From the NCBI GenBank assembly GCA_018267095.1, contig JAFDZC010000018.1:1-64000 (forward strand): DNA of 64,000 nt. Reading direction: 5' to 3'. The stretch comes from Bacteroidota bacterium (GTDB lineage: Bacteria; Bacteroidota; Bacteroidia; Flavobacteriales; Flavobacteriaceae). Shown in pieces: positions 52,222 through 61,252 of the stretch (position 1 is the first letter of the stretch; the number at the start of each line of letters is the position of its first letter). Position numbers and translations under genes: made by a program. Under the pieces are notes generated by a model. It had not been told where the DNA came from. It searched no databases and saw only the letters and a program-made list of their open reading frames with translations.

Positions 52222-53670
52222 ATGTCAAAGTATACCGAAGACGATTTAAAAATTGAACTCGAAAACAAAGAGTACGAATACGGATTTTACACGGATATCG
52301 AATCAGACACTTTTCCAGTCGGACTCAATGAAGATATCATCCGAGCTATCTCACAGCGCAAAGAAGAACCCGAGTGGATGACTGATTGGCGCTTGGAAGC
52401 TTTTCGCGCTTGGCAAGAAATGACCGAACCTGAATGGGCGAATGTTCACTATGAAAAACCGGATTTTCAATCTATTTCTTATTATTCGGCACCACAGAAA
52501 AAAGCCAAGTACAACAGCTTGGACGAGGTTGACCCCGAGCTTTTGGAAACCTTCAAAAAACTTGGAATTTCACTTGATGAACAAAAAGCGCTTGCCGGAG
52601 TGGCCATGGATATTGTGGTCGATTCAGTTTCAGTAGCGACTACCTTTAAAAAAACCTTGGCTGAGAAAGGCATTATTTTTTGCTCAATTTCTGAAGCCAT
52701 TCGCGAATATCCTGACTTAGTGCGTCAGTATTTGGGAACGGTAGTTCCGCCCAAAGATAATTTTTATGCGGCGCTGAATTCAGCTGTTTTCTCTGACGGA
52801 TCATTTTGTTACATTCCCAAAGGCGTTCGTTGCCCGATGGAGCTTTCTACTTATTTCCGCATCAACCAAGCCGGAACCGGTCAGTTTGAAAGAACCTTGG
52901 TCATAGCAGATCAAGACAGTTATGTTTCTTATTTAGAAGGATGTACCGCTCCAACCCGCGACGAAAACCAATTGCACGCTGCTGTGGTTGAACTTATCGC
53001 GCTTGATAGAGCCGAAATCAAATACTCAACGGTGCAGAACTGGTATCCGGGCAATAAAGAAGGTAAAGGCGGTGTCTTTAATTTCGTCACCAAACGCGGA
53101 TTGTGCGAAACAGACGCCAAGATATCTTGGACACAAGTCGAAACCGGTTCGGCCGTAACCTGGAAATATCCGAGTTGTGTGCTCAAAGGCGACAATTCAA
53201 TCGGTGAATTTTACTCGATTGCCGTGACCAATAACTTTCAGCAAGCCGATACAGGAACCAAAATGATTCATTTGGGCAAAAACACCAAATCGACCATTAT
53301 TTCTAAAGGAATTTCTGCCGGAAAATCACAAAACAGCTACCGCGGATTGGTGCAAATCGGTTCTAGAGCCGAGAACGCGCGTAACTTCTCCCAATGCGAT
53401 TCTTTGCTGATGGGCAACAATTGCGGAGCGCATACTTTTCCGTATATAGAAAGCAAAAATTCTACCGCCAAAATCGAACACGAAGCCACAACTTCCAAAA
53501 TCGGAGAAGACCAAGTGTTTTATTGCAACCAACGTGGCATCCCAACCGAAAAAGCGATTGCCTTAATTGTCAACGGTTTCAGCAAAGATGTTCTCAACAA
53601 ACTTCCAATGGAATTTGCCGTTGAAGCACAAAAACTACTTGAAATCTCACTCGAGGGATCGGTTGGTTAA
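52222..53670 (+). CDS. sufB: Fe-S cluster assembly protein SufB
   Basis: 482 residues, central scaffold of the SufBC2D complex that builds clusters with SufC. Landmarks: [101 protein letters not shown]. Full length, no frameshift. Located between the A-type carrier and sufC as in the usual order. Confidence 0.97.
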   Translation: MSKYTEDDLKIELENKEYEYGFYTDIESDTFPVGLNEDIIRAISQRKEEPEWMTDWRLEAFRAWQEMTEPEWANVHYEKPDFQSISYYSAPQKKAKYNSLDEVDPELLETFKKLGISLDEQKALAGVAMDIVVDSVSVATTFKKTLAEKGIIFCSISEAIREYPDLVRQYLGTVVPPKDNFYAALNSAVFSDGSFCYIPKGVRCPMELSTYFRINQAGTGQFERTLVIADQDSYVSYLEGCTAPTRDENQLHAAVVELIALDRAEIKYSTVQNWYPGNKEGKGGVFNFVTKRGLCETDAKISWTQVETGSAVTWKYPSCVLKGDNSIGEFYSIAVTNNFQQADTGTKMIHLGKNTKSTIISKGISAGKSQNSYRGLVQIGSRAENARNFSQCDSLLMGNNCGAHTFPYIESKNSTAKIEHEATTSKIGEDQVFYCNQRGIPTEKAIALIVNGFSKDVLNKLPMEFAVEAQKLLEISLEGSVG

Positions 53671-53699
53671 TCAGATAAATTTTAAAGCACATTCAAAAG

Positions 53700-54452
53700 A
53701 TGTTAACGATCAAAAATCTACACGCAAGTGTTGAAGACAAAGAAATATTAAAAGGCATTGACCTTGAGATTAAAGCGGGTGAAGTTCATGCGATTATGGG
53801 CCCGAATGGCGCCGGAAAAAGCACACTTTCATCGATTATTGCCGGAAACGAAAACTATGAAGTTTCAGCAGGCGAAATCACACTCGATGGCGAGGATATT
53901 TCAGAATTAGCTCCGGAAGAACGCGCGCACAAAGGCGTGTTTTTGTCGTTTCAGTATCCGGTAGAAATTCCGGGCGTTTCGGTAACGAATTTCATCAAAA
54001 CAGCCATCAACGAAAAGCGCAAAGCCAACGGACAAGAAGAAATGCCGGCCAATGAAATGCTCAAAAAAATCCGTGAAAAGTCCGAATTACTTGAGATGGA
54101 TCGCAAATTCTTGTCGCGTTCACTCAACGAAGGTTTTTCGGGCGGCGAAAAGAAAAGAAATGAAATTTTCCAAATGGCGATGCTCGAGCCAAAAATTGCC
54201 ATCTTGGACGAAACCGATTCGGGTTTGGACATTGACGCATTGCGCATTGTTGCCAACGGTGTAAACAAACTCAAAAACGAAAACAACGCGGTTTTGGTCA
54301 TTACGCATTATCAGCGTTTGCTGGATTACATCATTCCGGATTATGTGCATGTTTTGATGGACGGAAAAATTGTCAAAACCGGTGGTGCTGATTTGGCATT
54401 AGAACTCGAAGAAAAAGGCTACGATTGGATCAAACAAGAGCAAGAAGTATAA
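53700..54452 (+). CDS. sufC: Fe-S cluster assembly ATPase SufC
   Basis: 250-residue ABC ATPase of the SUF complex. Walker [11 protein letters not shown] at about 36-45, [14 protein letters not shown] (ABC signature region), Walker [11 protein letters not shown] and the switch His in ITHYQR. Its last base overlaps the sufD start (TAATG). Not a transporter: no membrane partner and the neighbours are SUF genes. Confidence 0.97.
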   Translation: MLTIKNLHASVEDKEILKGIDLEIKAGEVHAIMGPNGAGKSTLSSIIAGNENYEVSAGEITLDGEDISELAPEERAHKGVFLSFQYPVEIPGVSVTNFIKTAINEKRKANGQEEMPANEMLKKIREKSELLEMDRKFLSRSLNEGFSGGEKKRNEIFQMAMLEPKIAILDETDSGLDIDALRIVANGVNKLKNENNAVLVITHYQRLLDYIIPDYVHVLMDGKIVKTGGADLALELEEKGYDWIKQEQEV

Positions 54453-55768
54453 TGGAACTCAAAGAAAAGCTCATCTCATCTTTTATGGCTTTTGAGGAAC
54501 ATATTGATGTTGACTCAAACTTGCACGACTTGCGCAGTGCGGCCATCAAGAATTTTGAAAACAAAGGCTTCCCAACCAAAAAAGAAGAAGCTTGGAAATA
54601 CACTTCGCTCAATGCGATTCTTAAAAACGATTATACGGTTTTTCCCAAACAAGAACCAGCTATTGAATTTGCTGAAGTAAAAAAGTATTTTTTGCATGAA
54701 ATTGACACCTACAAAGTCATTTTTATCGATGGAAAATACAGCTCGTTTTTATCGGCAACTACCCACGACGGAATCGATGTTTGCTTGATGTCATCAGCGC
54801 TCAACAAGCCGAAATACAAAATGATCATCGACGAGTATTTCAACAAAATTGCCAGCCGCGACGAAAGCCTGACAACGCTCAATACGGCCTTTGCTGCTGA
54901 GGGAGCGTATATCAATATTCCGAAAAGCAAAGTGGTTGAAAAACCGATTGAAATTATTTATTTCTCAACCGGAAAAGAAGACGCGCTCATGGTGCAACCG
55001 CGCAATTTGGTCGTCGTCGGAGAAAACGCTCATGTTCAAATTATTGAACGTCATCAGAGCATCAATGAAAATCCGGTTTTAACCAATTCGGTGACTGAAA
55101 TTTTTGCTCAAAAAAGAGCCATTGTCGATTATTACAAAATCCAAAACGATTTGACTTCAGCCAATTTGATCGACAATACCTACATCGCTCAAAAACAAGA
55201 AAGCCGCGTTTCGGTGCACACGTTTTCATTTGGTGGAAATCTCACGCGCAACAATTTGAACTTCTATCATTTGGGTGAACGCATTGATTCTACCTTGAAA
55301 GGAATTACGATTATTGGCGACAAACAGCATGTAGATCATTACACGTTGGTGCATCATGCGCAACCTAATTGCGAGAGTCATCAAAACTATAAATGCATTT
55401 TAGCCGACAATTCGACCGGTGTTTTTAACGGTAAGATTTACGTTGAAAAAGAAGCGCAAAAAACCGATGCTTTCCAACAAAACAACAATATTTTGCTTAG
55501 TGATAAAGCAACGATCAACGCCAAACCACAGCTTGAAATTTTTGCTGACGATGTAAAATGTTCGCATGGCTGCACGATTGGGCAACTCGATGAAAGCGCT
55601 ATGTTTTATATGCAACAACGCGGCATTCCGAAGAAAGAAGCCAAAGCGCTTTTGATGTATGCCTTTTCAAATGAAGTCATCGAAAGCATTAAAATTCCCG
55701 AACTAAAAAAGCGCATCACCAAAATCATTGCGACCAAACTCGGTGTGAATTTGGGATTTGATTTATAG
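54452..55768 (+). CDS. sufD: Fe-S cluster assembly protein SufD
   Basis: 438 residues from the ATG at 54452, which overlaps the sufC stop (the longer frame starts nine codons earlier inside sufC). Paralog of SufB: N-terminal helical part (FENKGFPTKKEEAWKYTSLNAIL) and the right-handed beta-helix core with FSFGGNLTRNNLNFYHLG, GVFNGKIYVEKEAQKTDAFQQNNNILL and SHGCTIGQLDESAMFYMQQRGI. Partner of SufB in SufBC2D. Followed by terminator-like repeats and an opposite-strand gene. Confidence 0.96.
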   Translation: MELKEKLISSFMAFEEHIDVDSNLHDLRSAAIKNFENKGFPTKKEEAWKYTSLNAILKNDYTVFPKQEPAIEFAEVKKYFLHEIDTYKVIFIDGKYSSFLSATTHDGIDVCLMSSALNKPKYKMIIDEYFNKIASRDESLTTLNTAFAAEGAYINIPKSKVVEKPIEIIYFSTGKEDALMVQPRNLVVVGENAHVQIIERHQSINENPVLTNSVTEIFAQKRAIVDYYKIQNDLTSANLIDNTYIAQKQESRVSVHTFSFGGNLTRNNLNFYHLGERIDSTLKGITIIGDKQHVDHYTLVHHAQPNCESHQNYKCILADNSTGVFNGKIYVEKEAQKTDAFQQNNNILLSDKATINAKPQLEIFADDVKCSHGCTIGQLDESAMFYMQQRGIPKKEAKALLMYAFSNEVIESIKIPELKKRITKIIATKLGVNLGFDL

Positions 55769-55775
55769 ATAAAGC

Positions 55776-55800
55776 AACTCAGTGCCTGAGACGCTGAGTT
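55776..55800. repeat. Short periodic CTGAG/CTCAG tract with 7-bp inverted repeat
   Basis: AACTCAG (55776-55782) and CTGAGTT (55794-55800) are exact complements; CCTGAG, GCTGAG and CCTGAG recur every 9-10 bp up to 55806. I recall similar CTCAG/CTTAG-rich tracts in intergenic DNA of Flavobacterium species. Confidence 0.4.
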
Positions 55801-55814
55801 CCTGAGATATGATG

Positions 55815-55848
55815 ACGCAGATTTGAATCAAGTCTGCGTTTATTTTTT
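55815..55848 (+). terminator. Strong terminator after sufD
   Basis: ACGCAGATTTG (55815-55825) pairs with CAAGTCTGCGT (55829-55839; one T-G pair) around loop AAT, followed by a T-rich tract. It splits the SUF cluster into two units. Confidence 0.82.
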
Positions 55849-57180
55849 AATACTGTTTACAATGCCGTGCAGCAAACCGTTGAAGTCAAAATCTTCGCTG
55901 GTTCCCATGCGCACCACCACCAAATCTTGTTGCGGGAAAATCGCGACCATTTGCCCTTGAAAACCGCTGCAGTAATACATTTCTCGTGGTACACTCGGAA
56001 ATTTTCCGCCGGCATTGAGCCAGAACTGTGCACCGTAACTTCCGTTTGAGGTCAGGGTAGGAGTGGACACATATTTTGCCCAGTTTTTGTCAAAAATTTG
56101 CTCGCCGTTCCAGTTGCCTTGGTGCAAGTACAAAAGCCCGAATTTGGCCCAATCGCGCGCTGTGGCCCAACCATACGATGAACCGACGAAGTTTCCGGCC
56201 ATATCGGTTTCAATAACAGCTGAATACATTCCGATCTTATCGAGCAAACTGCTGTACCAAAAATCCAAATATTGTTGGTGCGATTCGAATTGTTTTCTCA
56301 AAATGCCCGAGAGTAAATTGGTCGTTCCGGATGAATAATTCCAGCTTTGATTGGGTTTTCCGACGAGTGGTTTTTCAAGCTGAACGCGCGACATATCTCT
56401 TGATTTAAAAAGCATTTGGGTTGCATCACAGATTTTTTCGTAGTTTTCTTCCCATTCGAGTCCGGAATTCATGTGCAGCAAATCATTGAGCGTGATTTTT
56501 TGCCGATCATCGTTCTGCCATTCCTTGATGGGCGCAGCTTTGTTGATGTCGATTTTATGTTGGTGTTGCAGAATACCAAAGTAAGTTCCGGTGATGCTTT
56601 TGGTCATAGACCAGCCTAAAATCTTTGAATTTTTATCAAAGCCCGGCGCATATTTTTCAGCAATTAAATGATCTTTATACAACACCACTATTGCTCTGGT
56701 TCGTTTGGTTTTTTCTCCGTTTTGATCAAAGGCATTTTCAACAACCGATTGGAGCTTTTGTCGTTCAATGTTGCTAAAAACGGAGTCTTTTTCAGGCAAA
56801 GTGCCCAAGGGATAAGGCAACGCAATTCCAGGTTGCGCGCGTTTTGGTATTTCATAAGGCAAAGAAGTGTCAAAACTGTCGTCTATAAGCGTAGCGCCCA
56901 AACCTTCGCGATAAATAGCTTTGCGTTCTTTGAGTCCGTAGACTGATGAAGTGGCGAATTTTCCGAGTTCGTCAAAACTGTTTTTAGCTAGGCGAACCAG
57001 TGGTAAATCGTTGTCGGTTTGGTTGATGGTTTCTAATGAGCGATGATCGAGAAAATGAGCCGATGCAACACTTTTGGCCGCAAATCCCGAAATGAGTTCC
57101 AGTTTGGGATAATTAACTACAATACCATAAACCAATCCGGCGAGTAAAAACCATCCGAAATACTTGAAAAACCGCTTCAT
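55840..57180 (-). CDS. Serine hydrolase (beta-lactamase/transpeptidase fold)
   Basis: 446 residues: N-terminal membrane anchor (about 7-23), an extra N-terminal domain of about 140 residues and then the serine-hydrolase core with SxxK (SMTKS, Ser191-Lys194), YSSG (Tyr-Ser pair) near residue 279 and a C-terminal HxG-type segment GLLHG. This is the class C/esterase (COG1680) type, widespread in Bacteroidota, not a dedicated antibiotic resistance gene. Opposite strand to and between sufD and sufS; near-consensus -7 box (TACTTTTA, minus strand 57204-57211). Confidence 0.88.
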   Translation of the reverse strand: MKRFFKYFGWFLLAGLVYGIVVNYPKLELISGFAAKSVASAHFLDHRSLETINQTDNDLPLVRLAKNSFDELGKFATSSVYGLKERKAIYREGLGATLIDDSFDTSLPYEIPKRAQPGIALPYPLGTLPEKDSVFSNIERQKLQSVVENAFDQNGEKTKRTRAIVVLYKDHLIAEKYAPGFDKNSKILGWSMTKSITGTYFGILQHQHKIDINKAAPIKEWQNDDRQKITLNDLLHMNSGLEWEENYEKICDATQMLFKSRDMSRVQLEKPLVGKPNQSWNYSSGTTNLLSGILRKQFESHQQYLDFWYSSLLDKIGMYSAVIETDMAGNFVGSSYGWATARDWAKFGLLYLHQGNWNGEQIFDKNWAKYVSTPTLTSNGSYGAQFWLNAGGKFPSVPREMYYCSGFQGQMVAIFPQQDLVVVRMGTSEDFDFNGLLHGIVNSIKK

Positions 57181-57266
57181 CAGTAAGACTTTTTGTATTT
57201 GAGTAAAAGTAGCAAAACAATTGAATTATTAACGACTTCTTAGCGATGTATGACTTTCTATTTTAT

Positions 57267-57274
57267 TACTTTTG
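57267..57274 (+). promoter_or_regulatory. -7 box for sufS unit
   Basis: TACTTTTG (TAnnTTTG), 23 bp before the sufS ATG at 57298. It gives the second half of the SUF genes an independent promoter. Confidence 0.55.
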
Positions 57275-57297
57275 TTTTGAATTTTTCTAAATAGTAA

Positions 57298-58512
57298 ATG
57301 ATCGACATTCAGAAAATCCGCGCGGAATTCCCGATACTTTCACAAACCGTTCACGGCAAGCCTTTGGTGTATTTTGACAACGGAGCCACTTCGCAAAAAC
57401 CCCAAATGGTGCTTGAGGCGATACAACATTATTACGAGCAAATCAATGCCAATATTCATCGTGGTGTGCACACTCTGAGCCAATTAGCTACGGATGCTTA
57501 TGAGCTTTCGCGTCAGAAAATTCAAAAGCACCTCAATGCGGCGCATGCTTATGAAGTGATTTTTACTTCTGGAACGACCCATTCAGTGAATGCCATTGCC
57601 AACGGTTTTGCCTCAGTTTTAAAGCCCGGCGATGAGGTTTTGGTTTCTGCTCTTGAACACCACAGCAATATTGTTCCCTGGCAAATGCTTTGCGAGCGAA
57701 CCGGTGCTGTTTTGAAAGTGATTCCAATGAATAATCAAGGTGAACTCATTCAAGAAAAATACCGCGAAATACTCAACGAAAAAACCAAAATTGTAGCCGT
57801 AAATCATATTTCCAACGCGCTTGGAACCATCAATCCGGTCAAAGAAATGATTGCATTAGCTCATGAAGTTGGCGCAGCGGTTTTGGTAGACGGAGCGCAG
57901 GCGGTTCCGCATTTAAAGCCAGATGTTCAAGATTTAGATTGCGATTTTTACGTTTTTTCTGGGCACAAAATGTGCGGTCCAACCGGCGTGGGTATTTTAT
58001 ACGGAAAAGAAACGTGGCTCAATCAATTGCCACCGTATCAAGGCGGAGGCGAAATGATAGCGACAGTCAGTTTTGAAAAAACCACTTATGCCGGATTACC
58101 GCATAAATTTGAAGCCGGAACACCCAATATTGCCGGAGGAATTGTTTTAGGAACCGCGGTTGATTATTTGAATTCGGTTGGTTTTGAGGTCATTCAAGCC
58201 TATGAAAACGAGCTATTGCGATACGCAACACAAAGACTACTCGAGATAGAAGGTTTGAGAATCTACGGAACATCAAGTCAAAAAGCCTCGGTAGTTTCGT
58301 TTAATATTGAGGGGATTCATCCGTATGACATTGGAACCATCATCGATAAAAAAGGAATTGCCGTCAGAACCGGACATCACTGTGCCCAACCGATTATGGA
58401 TTTTTACGGAATTCCCGGAACCGTGCGCGCCTCGTTTGCTTTTTACAATACTAAAGAAGAAATTGATTATATGATAGACGCCATTCAAAAGGCCCGACTA
58501 ATGCTTTTATAA
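57298..58512 (+). CDS. sufS: Cysteine desulfurase SufS (class II)
   Basis: PLP enzyme supplying persulfide sulfur for Fe-S assembly. 404 residues with YFDNGATSQKP at 21-31, GTTHSVNAIA, ALEHHSNIVPWQ, VDGAQAVPHL, the PLP Lys in SGHKMCGPTG at about 221-230 and the persulfide Cys in VRTGHHCAQP at about 357-366. Class II-type short loop around the active Cys, so it depends on a SufE partner, which follows two genes later. Confidence 0.97.
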   Translation: MIDIQKIRAEFPILSQTVHGKPLVYFDNGATSQKPQMVLEAIQHYYEQINANIHRGVHTLSQLATDAYELSRQKIQKHLNAAHAYEVIFTSGTTHSVNAIANGFASVLKPGDEVLVSALEHHSNIVPWQMLCERTGAVLKVIPMNNQGELIQEKYREILNEKTKIVAVNHISNALGTINPVKEMIALAHEVGAAVLVDGAQAVPHLKPDVQDLDCDFYVFSGHKMCGPTGVGILYGKETWLNQLPPYQGGGEMIATVSFEKTTYAGLPHKFEAGTPNIAGGIVLGTAVDYLNSVGFEVIQAYENELLRYATQRLLEIEGLRIYGTSSQKASVVSFNIEGIHPYDIGTIIDKKGIAVRTGHHCAQPIMDFYGIPGTVRASFAFYNTKEEIDYMIDAIQKARLMLL

Positions 58513-58513
58513 A

Positions 58514-58957
58514 ATGATGAAAACAGTTTCCCTTATATTTTTGATGTTGCTTATGGGCAAAGGCTGTGGTGCTGATGCTCAGAAAGACATGACTAATACA
58601 GTAGTTGATTACACTGCCAATGCGCGAGGGTTTTACCAAAGAATTGTAGTAAAAAATCAGCATTATTCAGTATATAAAAACCGAAGAGACGAGAACGATG
58701 CAGTGGTAAAAGATCAGTTGATGTCAGAAGCCGATTGGAAATCTTTGGTAGATGAATTTCAAAAACTCAAACTACAAGAATTATCCAGCTATGAAGCGCC
58801 CACCAAAAAGCGATTATACGATGGCGCTCCGCATGCAGATTTAAAGATTACTTACCAGGATAGTTTGTATCAGTCGCAAACTTTTGATCACGGCGCACCA
58901 CCGGCTCAGATTGAAAAGTTAGTTAATCAATTGAATGCATTAGCCCCAAAACAGTAA
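58514..58957 (+). CDS. Exported small protein between sufS and sufE, function unknown
   Basis: 147 residues. Hydrophobic N-terminus MMKTVSLIFLMLLMGKGCGADAQ is a signal peptide; the Cys18 sits in GKGC, not a good lipobox, so a lipoprotein is uncertain (second ATG at 58517). The mature part has Lys/Asp/Glu-rich helices (SEADWKSLVDEFQKLKLQEL, APPAQIEKLVNQLNAL). I do not recognise a family. Starts 1 bp after sufS and its stop overlaps the sufE ATG (TAATG), so it belongs to the unit; a role in Fe-S assembly is unproven since it is exported. Confidence 0.72.
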   Translation: MMKTVSLIFLMLLMGKGCGADAQKDMTNTVVDYTANARGFYQRIVVKNQHYSVYKNRRDENDAVVKDQLMSEADWKSLVDEFQKLKLQELSSYEAPTKKRLYDGAPHADLKITYQDSLYQSQTFDHGAPPAQIEKLVNQLNALAPKQ

Positions 58958-59376
58958 TGAAAATACAAGCAATACAAGAAGAAATTATTGATGAGTTTTC
59001 AATGTTTGACGACTGGGAAGAGCGTTTTCAGTATGTGATTGATTTAGGAAAAACGTTGCCGTTGATTGCGCCCGAATACAAAACCGACGACAACACCATC
59101 AAAGGCTGTCAATCAAAAGTTTGGTTACACAGCGAGATGAACCAAGACAAAGTAGTTTTCACCGCTGATAGCGACGCCATCATTACCAAAGGAATCATCG
59201 CCATTTTGATTCGCGTATTCTCTAACCAAACGCCTGAAGACATTCTTTCGGCCAACACTGATTTTATTGATAAAATCGGACTCAAAGAACAATTATCGCC
59301 CACACGGGCCAACGGACTCGTGTCAATGATCAAACAAATAAAAATGTACGCATTAGCATATACTGCCAAAAAATGA
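58957..59376 (+). CDS. sufE: Cysteine desulfuration protein SufE
   Basis: 139 residues that accept sulfur from SufS. Typical sequence: EEIIDEFSMFDDWEERFQYVIDLGKTLP, the acceptor Cys in IKGCQSKVWL at about 49-58, and LSPTRANGLVSMIKQIKMYA. Starts in the stop of the preceding small gene. Full length. Confidence 0.97.
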   Translation: MKIQAIQEEIIDEFSMFDDWEERFQYVIDLGKTLPLIAPEYKTDDNTIKGCQSKVWLHSEMNQDKVVFTADSDAIITKGIIAILIRVFSNQTPEDILSANTDFIDKIGLKEQLSPTRANGLVSMIKQIKMYALAYTAKK

Positions 59377-59380
59377 TCCT

Positions 59381-59704
59381 ATGGAAACAACGATTGACAC
59401 CCAAGCGCTCGGAGAAGCGATTGTCAAAAAACTCAAAACTATTTACGATCCGGAAATTCCCGTGGACATCTACGAATTAGGATTGATTTACGATGTAATG
59501 GTCAACGAAGATTTTGAAGTTAAAATCCTGATGACGCTTACTTCACCTAATTGTCCGGTTGCTGAAACTTTGCCCAGAGAAGTGGAAGAAAAAGTAACTT
59601 CGATTGAAAACGTAAAAGCCACCGAAGTTGAAATTACTTTTGATCCGCCTTGGAGCAAAGATCTCATGAGCGAAGAAGCCAAACTTGAACTTGGAATGTT
59701 GTAA
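59381..59704 (+). CDS. SufT/DUF59-family Fe-S assembly protein
   Basis: 107 residues, MIP18/PaaD-like: KLKTIYDPEIPVDIYELGLIYDV followed by MTLTSPNCPVAETLPREVEEKV, with the Cys in NCPVAE at about 65-70, and a DPPWSKDLMSEEAKLELG end. In SUF operons this family (SufT) helps cluster maturation of target proteins. Four bp after sufE and 2 bp before DUF2480. Confidence 0.93.
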   Translation: METTIDTQALGEAIVKKLKTIYDPEIPVDIYELGLIYDVMVNEDFEVKILMTLTSPNCPVAETLPREVEEKVTSIENVKATEVEITFDPPWSKDLMSEEAKLELGML

Positions 59705-59706
59705 TC

Positions 59707-60216
59707 ATGTCAGACGAAATCATCAATAGAGTTGCCAACAGCGCACTTGAGGTTTTTGATTTAGAAGATTATTACACCAAAGGAACGCGTGCACAAATCG
59801 ATTTATCTCAATGGCTTTTAGAAGGTTTCGTGCTCAGAGAAAAAGAATTCAGAGCCGCTTTGAATAGTTATGACTGGAGCGCATATCAGGATCAGTATGT
59901 GGCTCTTTATTGCAGTACTGATGCGATTGTTCCGGCTTGGGCGTATATTTTAGCGACCACTCATTTATCACCTTTTGCGGCCAAAATAGTTCAAGGAAAT
60001 TTAGAAGATTTAGAAACGGCTTTATACCAAGATATTTTGCCGAAAATTGATTATTCAATTTATCAAGACAAGCCAGTCATCTTGAAAGGATGTTCTCAAA
60101 AACCGGTTCCGATGAGCGCCTATTTGATGGCGGTGCAGTATTTACAACAATACGCCAAAAGCATTATGTATGGCGAGGCTTGTTCGGCGGTTCCGCTTTA
60201 TAAAGCAAAAAAATAA
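59707..60216 (+). CDS. DUF2480 family protein
   Basis: 169 residues. The pattern IINRVANSALEVFDLEDYYTKGTRAQIDLSQWLLEGFVLREKEFR and the C-terminal KGCSQKPVPMSAYLMAVQYLQ match the Bacteroidota DUF2480 family, whose function is unknown. It has three Cys (CSTDA, KGCSQK, EACSAV) but no known metal motif. It follows the SufT-like gene by 2 bp, suggesting involvement with Fe-S biology or sulfur metabolism (inference from position only). Confidence 0.9.
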   Translation: MSDEIINRVANSALEVFDLEDYYTKGTRAQIDLSQWLLEGFVLREKEFRAALNSYDWSAYQDQYVALYCSTDAIVPAWAYILATTHLSPFAAKIVQGNLEDLETALYQDILPKIDYSIYQDKPVILKGCSQKPVPMSAYLMAVQYLQQYAKSIMYGEACSAVPLYKAKK

Positions 60217-60250
60217 AGACCCTCACAATCAGATTTTTCGCTCGTTTTTT

Positions 60251-60258
60251 TAATTTTG
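60251..60258 (+). promoter_or_regulatory. -7 box for DUF3078 gene
   Basis: TAATTTTG (TAnnTTTG), 22 bp before the ATG at 60281. Confidence 0.5.
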
Positions 60259-60280
60259 CCCTTTCTAAAACAAAGAACAA

Positions 60281-61198
60281 ATGACAAAAAAACTATGGTG
60301 GGCATTTGTGCTGCTAGTCAGTGGAATGATTCAAGCTCAAACTTCAGAAAAAGAACTGATTGTCAACACTGAAAAAACAGTCAAAAAAACCGTCGACACC
60401 ACAAGCAACGGATGGAAAACCAAAGGAAACTTGATTTTCTTGTTCAATCAATCAAACTTCAACAATTGGTTGGCCGGAGGGGAAAACAATATTTCGGGTA
60501 ATTTGGGGATCAATTATGATTTCAATTATAAAAAAGACAAGATTACTTGGGACAACAAAGTGATTGCTTCTTATGGGCTTATTCAAACCAAAAATGCTGA
60601 TTTTGAAAAGAAGACCGATGATCGATTTGAGTACAATTCGGTTTTTGGGAAAAAAGCCAGCGGATATTGGTACTACTCATTTTTCATGAACTTCAGAACG
60701 CAGTTTACCAAAGGTTATGTATACTCAAAAGATGCCAATGGTAAAGAAATTCGAACAGAAAGCACCAATGCATTCTCTCCGGGTTATTTGACTTTTGGTC
60801 CAGGTTTACTTTGGAAGAAAAGCGACAATTTTAAATTCAACATGGCACCAATTACTTCAAAAGTGACCTATGTTGACAAAAGCATGACCTTGCCTAACAA
60901 AAAATACTTTGGAGTTGAAGAAGGTAGAAGTTATCGTTATGAACTCGGTTTTTATGCATCTGGCTATTACAAGTTTGACCTCATGCAAAATGTAACCATG
61001 GAAAACACTTTGAATTTGTATTCTAATTATCTAGAAAAACCGCAAAATGTAGATTTAGACTATACAATGAATATGGTTATGAAAATCAATCGTTATCTGA
61101 CGACCAATTTTGTATTTCAAACGATTTATGACGACAATGCTTTTAGCGGTTTTCAGACCAGACAAATTTTTGGTTTGGGTGTGAATTACGGATTCTAA
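60281..61198 (+). CDS. DUF3078 family outer-membrane beta-barrel protein
   Basis: 305 residues with a signal peptide (MTKKLWWAFVLLVSGMIQAQ). The mature sequence is made of amphipathic strands rich in N, Y, W and K (NFNNWLAGGENNISGNLGINYDFNYK, DRFEYNSVFGKK) and ends with a strand terminating GLGVNYGF, the C-terminal aromatic expected of an outer-membrane barrel. DUF3078 family; function unknown. Own -7 box, so probably not in the SUF unit. Terminator follows. Confidence 0.88.
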   Translation: MTKKLWWAFVLLVSGMIQAQTSEKELIVNTEKTVKKTVDTTSNGWKTKGNLIFLFNQSNFNNWLAGGENNISGNLGINYDFNYKKDKITWDNKVIASYGLIQTKNADFEKKTDDRFEYNSVFGKKASGYWYYSFFMNFRTQFTKGYVYSKDANGKEIRTESTNAFSPGYLTFGPGLLWKKSDNFKFNMAPITSKVTYVDKSMTLPNKKYFGVEEGRSYRYELGFYASGYYKFDLMQNVTMENTLNLYSNYLEKPQNVDLDYTMNMVMKINRYLTTNFVFQTIYDDNAFSGFQTRQIFGLGVNYGF

Positions 61199-61213
61199 AT
61201 CAAAGTAAATATT

Positions 61214-61252
61214 ACTAAAAAGCCTGATCTTAACATCAGGCTTTTTTTATTC
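61214..61252. terminator. Bidirectional terminator between DUF3078 and hflX
   Basis: AAAAAGCCTGA and TCAGGCTTTTTTT arms (stem 61221-61227 with 61236-61242) around TCTTAACA. Serves both converging genes. Confidence 0.86.

Noticed and set aside
55840..57180. Beta-lactam resistance gene
   Set aside because: It is a broad COG1680-type serine hydrolase; no class-specific resistance motif such as KTG was identified.
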